In this document: one piece after another, positions 12,768 to 21,474 of the stretch
Numbering within the stretch: position 1 is the first letter of the stretch
How the letters are laid out: each line of letters begins with the position of its first letter
Assembly: GCF_008807415.1 (NCBI RefSeq)
Contig: NZ_CP043626.1
Span: forward strand, 5,680,501 to 5,744,500
Origin: Pseudomonas denitrificans (nom. rej.)
Lineage (GTDB): Bacteria > Pseudomonadota > Gammaproteobacteria > Pseudomonadales > Pseudomonadaceae
DNA length: 64,000 bases
Direction of reading: 5' to 3'
The notes under the pieces: generated by a model
Told to the model about the DNA's origin: nothing
The model's database searches: none
The model's input: the letters and a program-made list of their open reading frames with translations, nothing else
Position numbers and translations under genes: made by a program

Positions 12768-12841
12768 AGGAGCGAGCTTGCTCGCGAATGGAGTTCCCGG
12801 CGGCGCAGGCGCTGGGCGGGTTCGCGAGCAAGCTCGCTCCT
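12768..12841. repeat. Paired inverted REP element
   Basis: Two perfect 21-base inverted copies (12768-12788 and 12821-12841, core GCGAGCAAGCTCGC) flank a 32-base spacer. Each half is itself palindromic. This is the form of Pseudomonas REP doublets. Single related copies occur at 21294-21310 and 32843-32866. Confidence 0.85.
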
Positions 12842-12870
12842 ACAGGCAAACCCTTAGCGCGGGCGTTCCC

Positions 12871-12920
12871 CTGTGGGAGCGCGCCATGCGCGCGATCGCG
12901 GGCATGGCCCGCACCTACAG
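12871..12920. repeat. REP-like palindromic repeat (GGGAGCGCGCCATGCGCGCG type)
   Basis: A GC-rich palindromic unit containing GCGCGCCATGCGCGCG, GATCGCGGGCATGGCCCGC and a CCTACAG end. A related sequence with GGGCCATGCCCGCGATCGCG occurs at 25718-25771, consistent with an interspersed repeat family. Confidence 0.7.
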
Positions 12921-12941
12921 GTTGATTCCGGTGCGGACCGA

Positions 12942-13037
12942 GGCACGGCGTAGGATGGTGTGGAGCGCAGCGATACCCATCAACCGCCGCGCGCCGACAG
13001 CATGGGTATCGCTTAGGCTCCGCCAATCCTGCGTGCC
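12942..13037. repeat. Inverted repeat with GATACCCAT / ATGGGTATC arms
   Basis: Outer arms GGCACGGCGTAGGAT and ATCCTGCGTGCC and inner arms CGATACCCAT and ATGGGTATCG give a long imperfect cruciform of 96 bases. It fills the rest of the 412-base gene-free gap 12696-13107, in which I see no coding sequence. Confidence 0.65.
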
Positions 13038-13107
13038 GTTCGACGGCGCAACGTGGCGCTCGCGGCAGGCGCGTTTTCGAGAGGGGCGCTGGTGCCTGCG
13101 GCGGGAC

Positions 13108-13329
13108 TCAGGGCTTGAGCTGCAAGCGGCCGATCAGGCGGATCAGGAACACGAACAGCAGGATCATCAGTACGTTGCTGAGCATGCCGATCAGGTTGTA
13201 GACGGCCGAGGGTAGCAGCGAGTAGATCTCGAGGCCGACCACGCTGAGCAGGCGGCTGAGCAGCCAGAAACCTTCACTGACGATCAGCAGGATCAGGGTG
13301 ATCTTCAACGGCTGGATGGGATCGTTCAT
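13108..13329 (-). CDS. Small two-helix membrane protein, hypothetical
   Basis: A 73-residue very hydrophobic protein with two predicted transmembrane segments (LKITLILLIVSEGFWLLSR near residues 8-26 and LIGMLSNVLMILLFVFLIRL near 46-65). They are linked by LLSVVGLEIYSLLPSAVYN, and a short basic C-terminus follows (RLIGRLQLKP). The start ATG 13329 is preceded by a GGAGTGTCCC ribosome site. No family is recognised. It follows the two DUF2388 genes on the same strand, 95 bases downstream, and may share their transcript. Confidence 0.65.
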   Translation of the reverse strand: MNDPIQPLKITLILLIVSEGFWLLSRLLSVVGLEIYSLLPSAVYNLIGMLSNVLMILLFVFLIRLIGRLQLKP

Positions 13330-13424
13330 GGGACACTCCGTGTCGTAGGCGGAGTGTCAGTAGAACACAGCCCGCACCACTTGGCGTGGCCCGCGGCGAG
13401 CGCCATGGGCCACGCCGGTGGGTG

Positions 13425-13751
13425 TCACTGGGCGGGTGCGTCATCGCGGCGGACGAGGATGGCGTTGGCCAGTTCCATGTCGCTGTGGTCCTGCAGCGCG
13501 GCGTCGTCGCTGCGCAGGCGGGTGAGGGCGGCTTCCAGGTAGGGGCCGCGGATGGCGCCGTCACTGGCGACGAAGGCGCTCGCATCGTCCTGGGCGGCGA
13601 CGATCAGCTTGTCGTGCTTGAAGGTCAGGTAGGTCGACGCCGTGGTGGCGCCGGACGAGATGACGTCGCGCCAGAAGTCGCCGTCGGCCATGGCCGAGGC
13701 AACGGGCAGGGCGATCAGGGCAAAGGCCGTGGCCAGTTTCGCGGTACGCAT
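13425..13751 (-). CDS. DUF2388 family secreted protein (copy 2 of tandem pair)
   Basis: A 108-residue secreted protein with signal peptide (LATAFALIALPVASAMA) and the DUF2388 hallmark DFWRDVISSGATTASTYLT followed by SAFVASDGAIRGPYLEAAL. ATG 13751 is preceded by GGAGGT at good spacing; a GTG 9 bases upstream overlaps that ribosome site. DUF2388 proteins are small Pseudomonas periplasmic proteins of unknown function. The neighbouring upstream gene is a clear paralogue, so this is a local duplication. Confidence 0.87.
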   Translation of the reverse strand: MRTAKLATAFALIALPVASAMADGDFWRDVISSGATTASTYLTFKHDKLIVAAQDDASAFVASDGAIRGPYLEAALTRLRSDDAALQDHSDMELANAILVRRDDAPAQ

Positions 13752-13862
13752 CGGGTACACCTCCGCAAGGTCCGTGTACTGGTGAGAGGCGCGGCGACTG
13801 GCGGGAGTTCCAACTTTCCGGCGACGGCCTGCGCGAGTGGTCGCTCGCGCAGGCCGTTTCGA

Positions 13863-14180
13863 TCAGCGCTGGGCGGCGAGGATTGCCGAGGCCAGCTCGG
13901 CATCGCTGGCTTGCGCCAGGGCAGGGTCGACGCTGCGCATCTGCTGCAGCGTGGCTTCCAGGTAGGGGCCACGGATGGCGCCATCGGTGGCGATGAAGCT
14001 GGCGGCGTCGTCCTGGGCCGGGCCGATCAGCTTGTGGTCGTCACGGCTGGTCAGGTAGCTCGAGGCGGTGGTGGCGCCGGAGGTCAGGACCGAGCGCCAG
14101 AAGTCGCGATCTTCGGCCATGGCACAGGTGAGGGGGAGCAGGGTGAGGGCTACGACAGCAGGGACAGAACGGCGACGCAT
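13863..14180 (-). CDS. DUF2388 family secreted protein (copy 1 of tandem pair)
   Basis: A 105-residue secreted protein with signal peptide (AVVALTLLPLTCAMA) and DFWRSVLTSGATTASSYLT, DDAASFIATDGAIRGPYLEATL and a C-terminal ASDAELASAILAAQR. These align with the neighbouring copy almost segment for segment. ATG 14180 is preceded by AAGGAACC. The paralogues differ mainly in the charged segment after SSYLT. Function is unknown. Confidence 0.87.
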   Translation of the reverse strand: MRRRSVPAVVALTLLPLTCAMAEDRDFWRSVLTSGATTASSYLTSRDDHKLIGPAQDDAASFIATDGAIRGPYLEATLQQMRSVDPALAQASDAELASAILAAQR

Positions 14181-14302
14181 GATGGTTCCTTGAGTGATTG
14201 CGCGCCACTCAGAGCATCGGAATATTCCGCGGTTCCATCCTGTCGTCGGAAATGTCTGTCGTCGGAGCTGCCGGTCTTCAGCGCTATCTGTCGCCGGAGC
14301 GA

Positions 14303-16720
14303 TCACTCGCGCTTGAGCGAGGGATCGTCCGGGTTCTGCTGCTCCAGCTCTGCCGTAAGTTGCTGCACCTTCTGGAACTGCCCGGACTCACGCAGGTAGT
14401 CGAGCAGCACCAGGCGTGCCGCGCGGTTGGCCGGGTGTTTCTGCAGCAGGATCTCCAGCTCGTGGCTGGCGCCGTCGGCATCCCCGCTGTCATGCAGGGC
14501 AATGGCCAGGACATAGCGGAGCTGGTCGTCGTCCGGGGCCAGGCGTACTGCTTCGCGCAGCTCCTTCAGGGCTTGCGGGCGTTGCCCCTGGCGGATCAGG
14601 GCGAGGCCGTTGACGTGGTGCAGCAGCCCGGATGCCGGGTTCTGGCGCAGGGCTTCGTCGAGCAGCTGGCGAGCGTCCGCCTGGCGCCCGTTGGCCTCCA
14701 GCCACTGGATCAGGGTGACCGTGGCCGGCAGGAATGCCGGGTTGCGGGCAATGGCGGCGCGCAGGGCGGGCTCCACCTTTTCCGGCCGGTTGGTGCGCTG
14801 GTAGAGCATGGCGAGGTTGAGGTTCGCCTCGGCGCGTTCGCTCAGGTCGTTCTGCACCGCCTCGTATTCGCCCAGGCCTTTGTCCAGCGCGGCGTCGAGA
14901 CCGGAGCGGGCCTGTGGTGGCAGCTGCGCCAGTTGCCAGGCGGCGGCGATGCGGACGGCGCGGATCGGATCGGACAGCAGCGGCGCCAGCAGGGTCGGCA
15001 GCACCATGGCCTGCTGCGGACCGTTGGCGAGCGGCAGGAGCACGTTGATGGCGGCGGTACGTACCTGCGGGTCGGCATCCTTCAGGGCCAGTGCGGCCAG
15101 TTCCAGCGAACGCTGGCTGGGATAGCTGGGCAGCTCGGCGATCAGCGTGGCGCGGCGGATCGCCGGCAGGCTGGCGTCGGCCAGCAGCAGATGCAGGGCG
15201 CGGGAGGCACCGGGCTTGCCATTTCGGGCTTTCCACAGGGTGTCGTCATAGCGCGGGACGGGATTGCTGGAGGCGTTGGCCTTGGCCGGCAGTTCGCTGG
15301 CGTACCACTGGCGGAACTGGTCGCTGATCTTCTTCGCCGGGGTGTCCTTGTGGCAGGCCAGGCAGGCATCCGGTGCGCCGATGTGCCGCGCATGCGCTGG
15401 GTTGGGCAAGGTGAAGCCATGGTCGTGGCGGTAGTCGTTGACCATGTAGTAGCGCCCCGGCATGTGGCAGGACGTGCACTGCGCGCCAGGGGTGCCGGGC
15501 TGGTGGTGGGTGTGCTCGGGGGAGTCGTAGTTCTTCGCCTGCAGGCCCTTGCCGTCGATCTGCGGACGCACTGCCTTGCCGGCGGTGTTGTGGCACTGCA
15601 GGCAGACGCCGTTGCCCGGCGCTTTCAGCTCGCCGCTGTGGGGGTTGTGGCAGTCGGTGCACTGCACGCCTTTGGCGAACATCTTGCTCTGGGTGAAGGA
15701 GCCCCACTCGAAGACCTCGTCCTTGATCTTGCCGTCGATCTCGTAGAGCTCGCGGGTCAGGGTGCTGGGCAGGTAGTCGTCCATGAAACGGTGGTTGTTC
15801 TGGTAGCCGTCGCCCAATGGCGCGCGGCGGGCGTGGCAGCGTGCGCAGGTCTCGACGATGGTGCTCTGGCTGGCGTTCTGCAGTGGCACATCGAAGCCCC
15901 TGGCGGCGTTGCCGTCGGGCTTCTGCGCCCATTCCAGGTGCTTGGACGCCGGACCGTGGCAGGCCTGGCAGCCGACGCCAAGGCTGTTCCAGTGGCTGGC
16001 GAAGCTGTCGGTCTTCGCATCGTAGTTACGCTTGAAACCGGTGGTGTGGCACTCGACGCACATGAAGTTGGCGTTCTGCGCGGGGCGGGTCCAGTGCAGT
16101 TCGTCCTTGAAGTCGATGCGCTGGCCGGGCATCAGCTGGAACCACTGGTGCTTGCGGCTATCCCAGGCGACGCCGAGGGCCTGCAGGCGGCCACCCGGAT
16201 ACGCCAGCAGGTACTGCTGCAGCGGTTCGAAGCCGAAGGTGTAGGCGACCTTGAAATCCGCCGGCTTGCCGTCGGCGCCGGGGGTGTTGACCCAGTACTC
16301 GCCGTCCTTGCGGAAGAAGCGGCTGGTCTCGGTCTCGCCCTTGAAGGTGACATTGGCGAAGTCGCCCAGGACGTTGCCTTCGGTGGCCGGTTTCATCGCC
16401 TGCTGGTGATGGGAGCCCTGCCAGTCCTTGATCTGCGGCTGGTGGCAGCCGCTGCAGGTGGCTTCATCCACCAGCGTCGCGGTTTGTACCGCCGGTGTCG
16501 GCGCAGCGGGCTTCGCCGTGCTGGCCGGAATCGCTGGGTGGCCGCTGGGCAGTTGGACGCCGTTGTCCTGTTCGACCCAGATCCACGCCCCGATGGTAGC
16601 CAGGAGCAGTGCCCCGACGACGACGGCGAGCCAGGCGCGACGCAATCCTTCGGGCTGCGCGGCGGCGGGAGCGGGGGCAGAGACGGTGCGAGGCTTCTTG
16701 GTCTTGTGGCGCATGGACAT
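14303..16720 (-). CDS. Octaheme c-type cytochrome with HEAT and TPR repeats
   Basis: An 805-residue protein anchored by an N-terminal transmembrane helix (AWLAVVVGALLLATIGAWIW, residues 29-48), so the bulk is periplasmic. Eight CxxCH heme motifs lie at about residues 89, 221, 251, 292, 354, 373, 415 and 453. Extra His residues that could serve as distal ligands occur throughout (HHQQAMK, EHTHHQP). After residue 500 are HEAT-like repeats (ALALKDADPQVRTAAINVL) and, from about 640 to 800, TPR-like repeats. The heme region resembles the cytochrome c554 class. It probably transfers periplasmic electrons, but partner and substrate are unknown. It lies 112 bases downstream of the dehydrogenase operon. 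A second ATG two codons in is possible. Confidence 0.88.
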   Translation of the reverse strand: MSMRHKTKKPRTVSAPAPAAAQPEGLRRAWLAVVVGALLLATIGAWIWVEQDNGVQLPSGHPAIPASTAKPAAPTPAVQTATLVDEATCSGCHQPQIKDWQGSHHQQAMKPATEGNVLGDFANVTFKGETETSRFFRKDGEYWVNTPGADGKPADFKVAYTFGFEPLQQYLLAYPGGRLQALGVAWDSRKHQWFQLMPGQRIDFKDELHWTRPAQNANFMCVECHTTGFKRNYDAKTDSFASHWNSLGVGCQACHGPASKHLEWAQKPDGNAARGFDVPLQNASQSTIVETCARCHARRAPLGDGYQNNHRFMDDYLPSTLTRELYEIDGKIKDEVFEWGSFTQSKMFAKGVQCTDCHNPHSGELKAPGNGVCLQCHNTAGKAVRPQIDGKGLQAKNYDSPEHTHHQPGTPGAQCTSCHMPGRYYMVNDYRHDHGFTLPNPAHARHIGAPDACLACHKDTPAKKISDQFRQWYASELPAKANASSNPVPRYDDTLWKARNGKPGASRALHLLLADASLPAIRRATLIAELPSYPSQRSLELAALALKDADPQVRTAAINVLLPLANGPQQAMVLPTLLAPLLSDPIRAVRIAAAWQLAQLPPQARSGLDAALDKGLGEYEAVQNDLSERAEANLNLAMLYQRTNRPEKVEPALRAAIARNPAFLPATVTLIQWLEANGRQADARQLLDEALRQNPASGLLHHVNGLALIRQGQRPQALKELREAVRLAPDDDQLRYVLAIALHDSGDADGASHELEILLQKHPANRAARLVLLDYLRESGQFQKVQQLTAELEQQNPDDPSLKRE

Positions 16721-16832
16721 CCGTTGTTCCGCGGCAACTCCGTGGGTACAGGAGCTTCCGCGAGCCGGTGGGAGCTGTCAACGCGGGCGGGCCTCATTTC
16801 TGGTGGCTGGCGGCCCGCCACTACGTCGGGGG

Positions 16833-18113
16833 TCAGGGCTGACGAATCTCGGCGACCCTTGCGCTATCGACCTTCACGTCGGGATTGCCGAACTGCGCGG
16901 TCAGGTAGTTCACCAGGGTGGCGATCTGCTCGTCGTTCAGCGTGCCGGCAAAGCCGGGCATGAACACGTCGTCATTGCCCACCTTGCGATGCACGCCGCC
17001 GAGCACCACCTGCACCAGGTTGTCCGGCTGCAGGGCACCCACCGCGCTGTTTTTCAGCAGCATCGGGTAGTAGCCGTCCTTCACCCCCTCGCCGCTCCAG
17101 GAATGGCAGCTGGCGCAGTTGCCCAGGTAGAGGCGCGCGCCGTCATCGTGCTTTTGCGCAGCGAAGTCCTGGCCGCGCAGGGTGACCAGATCGTCCGCCG
17201 GTTGGCCCCAGGCGAAGCGCGCCTTGCGTTCGCCATCGCTGACCTCCGGGACGCTGCGCAGGTAGCTGGCGATGGCCTGCAGGTCGGCGTCGGTCATGTA
17301 CTGGAAGCTGTGCTCCACCGCCTCCGCCATGGGCCCGGCGGCCTGCGCCTTGCCCGGTACGCGACCGGTCTTGAGGTACTGCACGATCTCCGCGTCGCTC
17401 CAGCCGCCGATGCCGCTGTGGGTGTCGGGGGTGATGTTGAAGGCATACCAGCCGCCCAGTGCCGCGCCGGCGAGGAAGCCGGTGCCGCGTTCGTCCGTGG
17501 CCTTCTCCTGGAACGCCAAGCCGCGCGGCGTGTGGCAGGTGCCGCAGTGGGCCAGGCCCTGGACCAGATAGGCGCCACGGTTCCAGGCCGGGCTCTGCTT
17601 CGGGTTGTTCTGGTAGATCGCATCGTCGTGGAAAAGCAGGTTCCAGATCGCCAGCGGCCAGCGCATGTCCAGCGGCCAGGTGATGTCGGAATCCTGGTTG
17701 GGCTGCGCGACCGCCTGTACGCCGCCTTCGAGGAACCAGGCGTAGAGCGCCTTCATGTCCTCGTCGGTGATCTTCGAATAGGCGGTGTAGGGCATCGCCG
17801 GATAGAGCCGCGTGCCGCCCTTGGCCACGCCTTCGCGCACGGCACGGGCGAAGTCGTCGTAGCTGTAGCTGCCGATGCCGGTCTTCGGGTCGGGGGTGAT
17901 GTTGGTGGAGTACACCGCACCCAGTGGCGTGGCCAGCGGCAGGCCGCCGGCGAAGGGCTTGCCGCCCGGCGCGGTGTGGCAGGCCGCGCAGTCGCCGGCG
18001 CGGGCGAGGTATTCGCCACGTTGCAGCAACTCCGCCGGCGCCGGGTCGAGGGCCTTGGCGGCATGGGTGGCCAGCGGTGCGGCCAGCAGGGCGAGCAGCA
18101 GGAGAGGTTTCAT
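16833..18113 (-). CDS. Triheme cytochrome c subunit of gluconate/alcohol-type dehydrogenase
   Basis: A 426-residue membrane-bound cytochrome c subunit that carries electrons from the flavoprotein to ubiquinone. It has a signal peptide (LLLLALLAAPLATHA) and three heme motifs: CAACH at residue 42, CGTCH at 190 and CASCH at 333. This is the hallmark of the cytochrome subunit of gluconate 2-dehydrogenase and related alcohol dehydrogenases. ATG 18113 overlaps the stop of the flavoprotein gene by ATGA, so the two are translationally coupled. It is the last gene of a three-gene operon. Confidence 0.93.
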   Translation of the reverse strand: MKPLLLLALLAAPLATHAAKALDPAPAELLQRGEYLARAGDCAACHTAPGGKPFAGGLPLATPLGAVYSTNITPDPKTGIGSYSYDDFARAVREGVAKGGTRLYPAMPYTAYSKITDEDMKALYAWFLEGGVQAVAQPNQDSDITWPLDMRWPLAIWNLLFHDDAIYQNNPKQSPAWNRGAYLVQGLAHCGTCHTPRGLAFQEKATDERGTGFLAGAALGGWYAFNITPDTHSGIGGWSDAEIVQYLKTGRVPGKAQAAGPMAEAVEHSFQYMTDADLQAIASYLRSVPEVSDGERKARFAWGQPADDLVTLRGQDFAAQKHDDGARLYLGNCASCHSWSGEGVKDGYYPMLLKNSAVGALQPDNLVQVVLGGVHRKVGNDDVFMPGFAGTLNDEQIATLVNYLTAQFGNPDVKVDSARVAEIRQP

Positions 18114-19705
18114 GCCTTGGCCTCCCGCTTCAGGTGTTCGGCCAGGCGCAGGGCCAGGGCGGCGATGGTCAGGGTGCAGTTCACCGAGCCGACGGTGGGC
18201 ATCACGCCGCTGCTGGCGATGAACAGGTTGGGGTGGTCGTGGCTGCGGCACTGGGCGTCCACCACCGAGTCCTTCGGGTCCGCGCCCATCAGCACGGTGC
18301 CGGTGATGTGGTTGTTGTTGGCGAAGCTGTCGTCGTACCTGACCTCCTCGCCGCCCAGCAGCTTGGCCGCGTGGGCGTACACCTCGCGGGTGTGCACCGC
18401 GCTCTTGCGCACGTAGTCGTCCATCGCATAGGTGAACTCGGGCTTGGGGATGCCCGCCGCGTCGCGCTCGGTGGCGCTGGGCACGATGCGGTTCTGCGGA
18501 TGTGGGAGGATTTCGTGGAAGCTGTCGAAGCGCACGAAACGCGCGGCGCGGTCGCGGATCTTCGCCTCCAGGTCATGGCCCAGCAGCAGCGGCCCGTGGC
18601 GGATCAGTTCGGCGGCCACCTGGTCGGTGCGCGAGAGGTTGGACAGGTGGATCTTCTTCGATGCGTACTCGCTGCGGAAGGCGCCGTCGCGGAAGCCCAC
18701 CATGGAGGTCATCTCCTGCGGCCCACGCCCAGGCCAGAGCTTCTCGTCGGCGTAGAACTGCACGGCGGTTCCGGGGTGGTCCATGAGGTTGCGGCCGACC
18801 ATGTCCGAGCTGTTGCCAACCGCGGACATCAGCATCAGCTTGGGTGTTTCGATGCCGTTGGCGGCGAGGATGAAGGTGTCGGCTTCGACCCGCATTTCGT
18901 TGCCCTGCGGGTCCTTGTACAGCGCTGCGACTATCTGGCCGCCGTCGCCTTTCTCCAGCTTGAACACCACGGCGTTGTCGATCAGCCGCGCGCCAGCGGC
19001 CTCGGCCTTCTCGACGTGGACGATGCCGTTGTACATGGCGCCGATGGGGCAGATCGGCATGCAGTTGTTGTTGCCGCAGCAGGTCGGCCGGCCATCGTAG
19101 GGGCGGCTGTTGCGCGCCACCGGCTCGGTGACCACACGGTAGCCGTTGGCGTTGAGCAGGGTCTTGATGCGCTGCTCGTTCCACGACAATGGCAGCGGCG
19201 GCATCGGGTAGGGTTGGCTGCGGGGCGAGTCGAGCTCTTCATCGCCGGGGCCCCAGACGCCCAGTTCCTCCTCGGCGCGTTGGTACCAGGGCTCCAGCTC
19301 TGCGTACTCGATGGGCCAGTCGCGGCCCACGCCGTAGAGGCTGAGCAGCTTGAAGTCGTTGGGCAGGAAGCGCCAGGCGGACGCCGCCCAGTGCCAGGTG
19401 GTGCCGCCCACGGCGCGGATGTACTGCACGTCGTAGGGGTGTTCGCCCTTCTGGATGAGGTAGTGGTTGTCCGGCTTGAACTGCGGATGCGGCGCGTGCG
19501 CGCTGGACGGGTAGGGCGCCTGGTTGTCGGATTTGTCCGCCTGGTTGCGGAAGCGCTCGACGATCTCCCAGCGGCCCATGCGCGGGCCGGCTTCGAGGAT
19601 CAGCACGTCCTTGCCGGCCAGCGCCAGCTGATGGGCGACCAGGGCGCCGGCCACTCCGGAGCCGACCACCACGAAATCCGCGCGTTGCGTCTCGGCCATG
19701 CTCAT
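18110..19705 (-). CDS. GMC-family flavoprotein, gluconate 2-dehydrogenase large subunit type
   Basis: A 531-residue glucose-methanol-choline oxidoreductase and the catalytic FAD subunit. The N-terminus has the FAD motif [33 protein letters not shown] and [18 protein letters not shown] follow, the latter a Cys-rich segment typical of the membrane gluconate and sorbitol dehydrogenase group. The C-terminal [18 protein letters not shown] is the GMC signature region. The subunit order (small Tat protein, GMC protein, cytochrome c) is that of gluconate 2-dehydrogenase; 2-ketogluconate or another polyol is an alternative substrate. ATGA overlaps link it to both neighbours. Confidence 0.92.
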   Translation of the reverse strand: MSMAETQRADFVVVGSGVAGALVAHQLALAGKDVLILEAGPRMGRWEIVERFRNQADKSDNQAPYPSSAHAPHPQFKPDNHYLIQKGEHPYDVQYIRAVGGTTWHWAASAWRFLPNDFKLLSLYGVGRDWPIEYAELEPWYQRAEEELGVWGPGDEELDSPRSQPYPMPPLPLSWNEQRIKTLLNANGYRVVTEPVARNSRPYDGRPTCCGNNNCMPICPIGAMYNGIVHVEKAEAAGARLIDNAVVFKLEKGDGGQIVAALYKDPQGNEMRVEADTFILAANGIETPKLMLMSAVGNSSDMVGRNLMDHPGTAVQFYADEKLWPGRGPQEMTSMVGFRDGAFRSEYASKKIHLSNLSRTDQVAAELIRHGPLLLGHDLEAKIRDRAARFVRFDSFHEILPHPQNRIVPSATERDAAGIPKPEFTYAMDDYVRKSAVHTREVYAHAAKLLGGEEVRYDDSFANNNHITGTVLMGADPKDSVVDAQCRSHDHPNLFIASSGVMPTVGSVNCTLTIAALALRLAEHLKREAKA

Positions 19706-20208
19706 GCCCCCCGCTCGGTAGGCTGCGCCGCCCAGAAGCCCGGCTTGTTCGGGCAGTAGCTGCGGATCACCAGCACGTCGTCCACCGCGCGGAACATCAG
19801 CGCCTGCTCGTAGGTGACGACCGTGGCGCTGGTGTCATCGCCGACCTGTCCCAGGTACCAGCCGCCGAGGATCTGCCGGGCCAGCCACTGCTGGCGCTCG
19901 TTCCAGCTGTCCGGGGCGTCGCCCAGGCGCTCGAGCAGCTCGGCCAGGCTCTGCTTGAGCGCGGTGTCGCGCTGCGCCAGGGCCTGGAACAGGCGCTGGC
20001 CGATGCGCGGGTCGAGGTTGCTGCGCCCGGTGAGGCGCTGGGACAGGGTCATGAAGCTTTCCAGCTCCTTCTCGGCCTGAGGCGTCAGCGCGGCCCAGGT
20101 GCGCGCGGCGGGGCTGAGCAGCACACCGCCGAGGGCGGCGCTGGCGCAGGCCACCGCCAGCAGGCGGCGACGAGAAAGGGGGAAGGCGGGCAGCTGTGCC
20201 TCGGACAT
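19702..20208 (-). CDS. Gluconate 2-dehydrogenase subunit 3-like protein (Tat signal)
   Basis: A 168-residue protein that starts [20 protein letters not shown], a twin-arginine signal with hydrophobic core [12 protein letters not shown]. The mature part ([26 protein letters not shown]) matches the small gluconate dehydrogenase subunit, thought to accompany the folded flavoprotein through the Tat pathway. It is the first gene of the operon and overlaps the GMC gene by ATGA. The 210-base gap to thyA, transcribed the other way, must hold its promoter; I see no clear operator. Confidence 0.88.
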   Translation of the reverse strand: MSEAQLPAFPLSRRRLLAVACASAALGGVLLSPAARTWAALTPQAEKELESFMTLSQRLTGRSNLDPRIGQRLFQALAQRDTALKQSLAELLERLGDAPDSWNERQQWLARQILGGWYLGQVGDDTSATVVTYEQALMFRAVDDVLVIRSYCPNKPGFWAAQPTERGA

Positions 20209-20418
20209 GACAACCTCTCTTGCAACAGGCGAACGGTTGGGGAGCGCGGTCTGTCGCCGCTTGTATCGGGTATTGGTCGGCCAGGGTGGCGATACCTTGC
20301 CCAGGCCCTTAGTATTGCCGCTTGTTCAGATTCTGCCGGGCGATTGCTCCTGCCGGCGGCCCACCCCGGAGCCGCGCCGCAGAGCCTCACCGACCGGCTT
20401 TTGGGTGAAACTGCAGCG

Positions 20419-21213
20419 ATGAAACAGTACCTCGACCTCATGCGCCACGTGCGCGAACACGGCACCTTCAAGAGCGACCGCACCGGCACCGGCACCTACA
20501 GCGTGTTCGGCCATCAGATGCGTTTCGACCTCGCCGAAGGCTTCCCGCTGGTGACCACCAAGAAGTGCCACCTCAAATCGATCGTCCATGAGCTGCTGTG
20601 GTTCCTCAAAGGTTCGACCAACATCGCCTACCTGAAGGAAAACGGCGTTTCGATCTGGGACGAGTGGGCCGACGAGAACGGCGACCTGGGCCCGGTCTAC
20701 GGCTACCAGTGGCGCTCCTGGCCGGCGCCGGACGGTCGCCACATCGACCAGATCGCCAACCTGATGCAGATGCTGAAGAACAACCCGGATTCGCGCCGCC
20801 TGATCGTCTCCGCGTGGAACCCCGCGCTGATCGACGAAATGGCCCTGCCGCCGTGCCACGCGCTGTTCCAGTTCTATGTGGCCGACGGCAAGCTCAGCTG
20901 CCAGTTGTACCAGCGTTCGGCCGACATCTTCCTCGGCGTGCCCTTCAACATCGCCAGCTACGCGCTGCTGACCCTGATGGTCGCGCAGGTCGCCGGGTTG
21001 CAGCCCGGCGAATTCATCTGGACCGGCGGCGACTGCCACCTGTACGCCAATCACCTGGAGCAGACCGACCTGCAGCTGACCCGCCAGCCGCTGCCGTTGC
21101 CCACCATGAAGGTCAACCCCGAGGTGAAGGACCTGTTCGACTTCCGCTTCGAGGACTTCGAGCTGGTCGGCTACGAAGCTCACCCGCACATCAAGGCACC
21201 GGTCGCTGTCTGA
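20419..21213 (+). CDS. thyA: Thymidylate synthase
   Basis: ThyA methylates dUMP to dTMP using methylene-tetrahydrofolate. The 264-residue protein is the standard length. The catalytic Cys146 lies in [11 protein letters not shown], followed by the signature [20 protein letters not shown] and the C-terminal [13 protein letters not shown] 20419 gives the conserved [11 protein letters not shown] start; an upstream in-frame extension has no similarity to the family. A strong terminator follows. Confidence 0.97.
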   Translation: MKQYLDLMRHVREHGTFKSDRTGTGTYSVFGHQMRFDLAEGFPLVTTKKCHLKSIVHELLWFLKGSTNIAYLKENGVSIWDEWADENGDLGPVYGYQWRSWPAPDGRHIDQIANLMQMLKNNPDSRRLIVSAWNPALIDEMALPPCHALFQFYVADGKLSCQLYQRSADIFLGVPFNIASYALLTLMVAQVAGLQPGEFIWTGGDCHLYANHLEQTDLQLTRQPLPLPTMKVNPEVKDLFDFRFEDFELVGYEAHPHIKAPVAV

Positions 21214-21230
21214 CCTGTCCTCGATGAAGA

Positions 21231-21257
21231 AAAGGCCGGCGCAATGCCGGCCTTTTT
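21231..21257 (+). terminator. Intrinsic terminator after thyA
   Basis: AAAGGCCGGC-GCAAT-GCCGGCCTTTTT is a perfect stem with an A-run and T-run. Confidence 0.9.
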
Positions 21258-21293
21258 GTTTCTGCCCCGCCAAGAGTCAGTGGGATGCTCTTC

Positions 21294-21310
21294 GTAGGAG
21301 CGAGCTTGCT
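21294..21310. repeat. Half REP element
   Basis: GTAGGAGCGAGCTTGCT matches one arm of the REP doublet at 12768-12841 and stops abruptly at GGGCCCC, so it looks truncated. Confidence 0.6.
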
Positions 21311-21474
21311 GGGCCCCGGTGATCCATGGCAAAACCATTCACTCGGTGAATAACTGTTTCGCCTGGCGGTACAAGGTTTCATGAGGCTGCGTCCCATTGC
21401 TATGCTCCCCCGGCTGGCCGCCGAACGGTGGCCTACGGATTTTCCGCACTACAACGACAAGACCGGGGACCGTC

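Noticed and set aside
12768..13037. A CRISPR array.
   Set aside because: The repeats are inverted palindromes with no regular direct spacing or spacers and no cas genes.
14198..16963. A 921-codon + frame over the octaheme cytochrome.
   Set aside because: The minus frame contains eight CxxCH motifs, a transmembrane anchor and TPRs; the + frame is a shadow.
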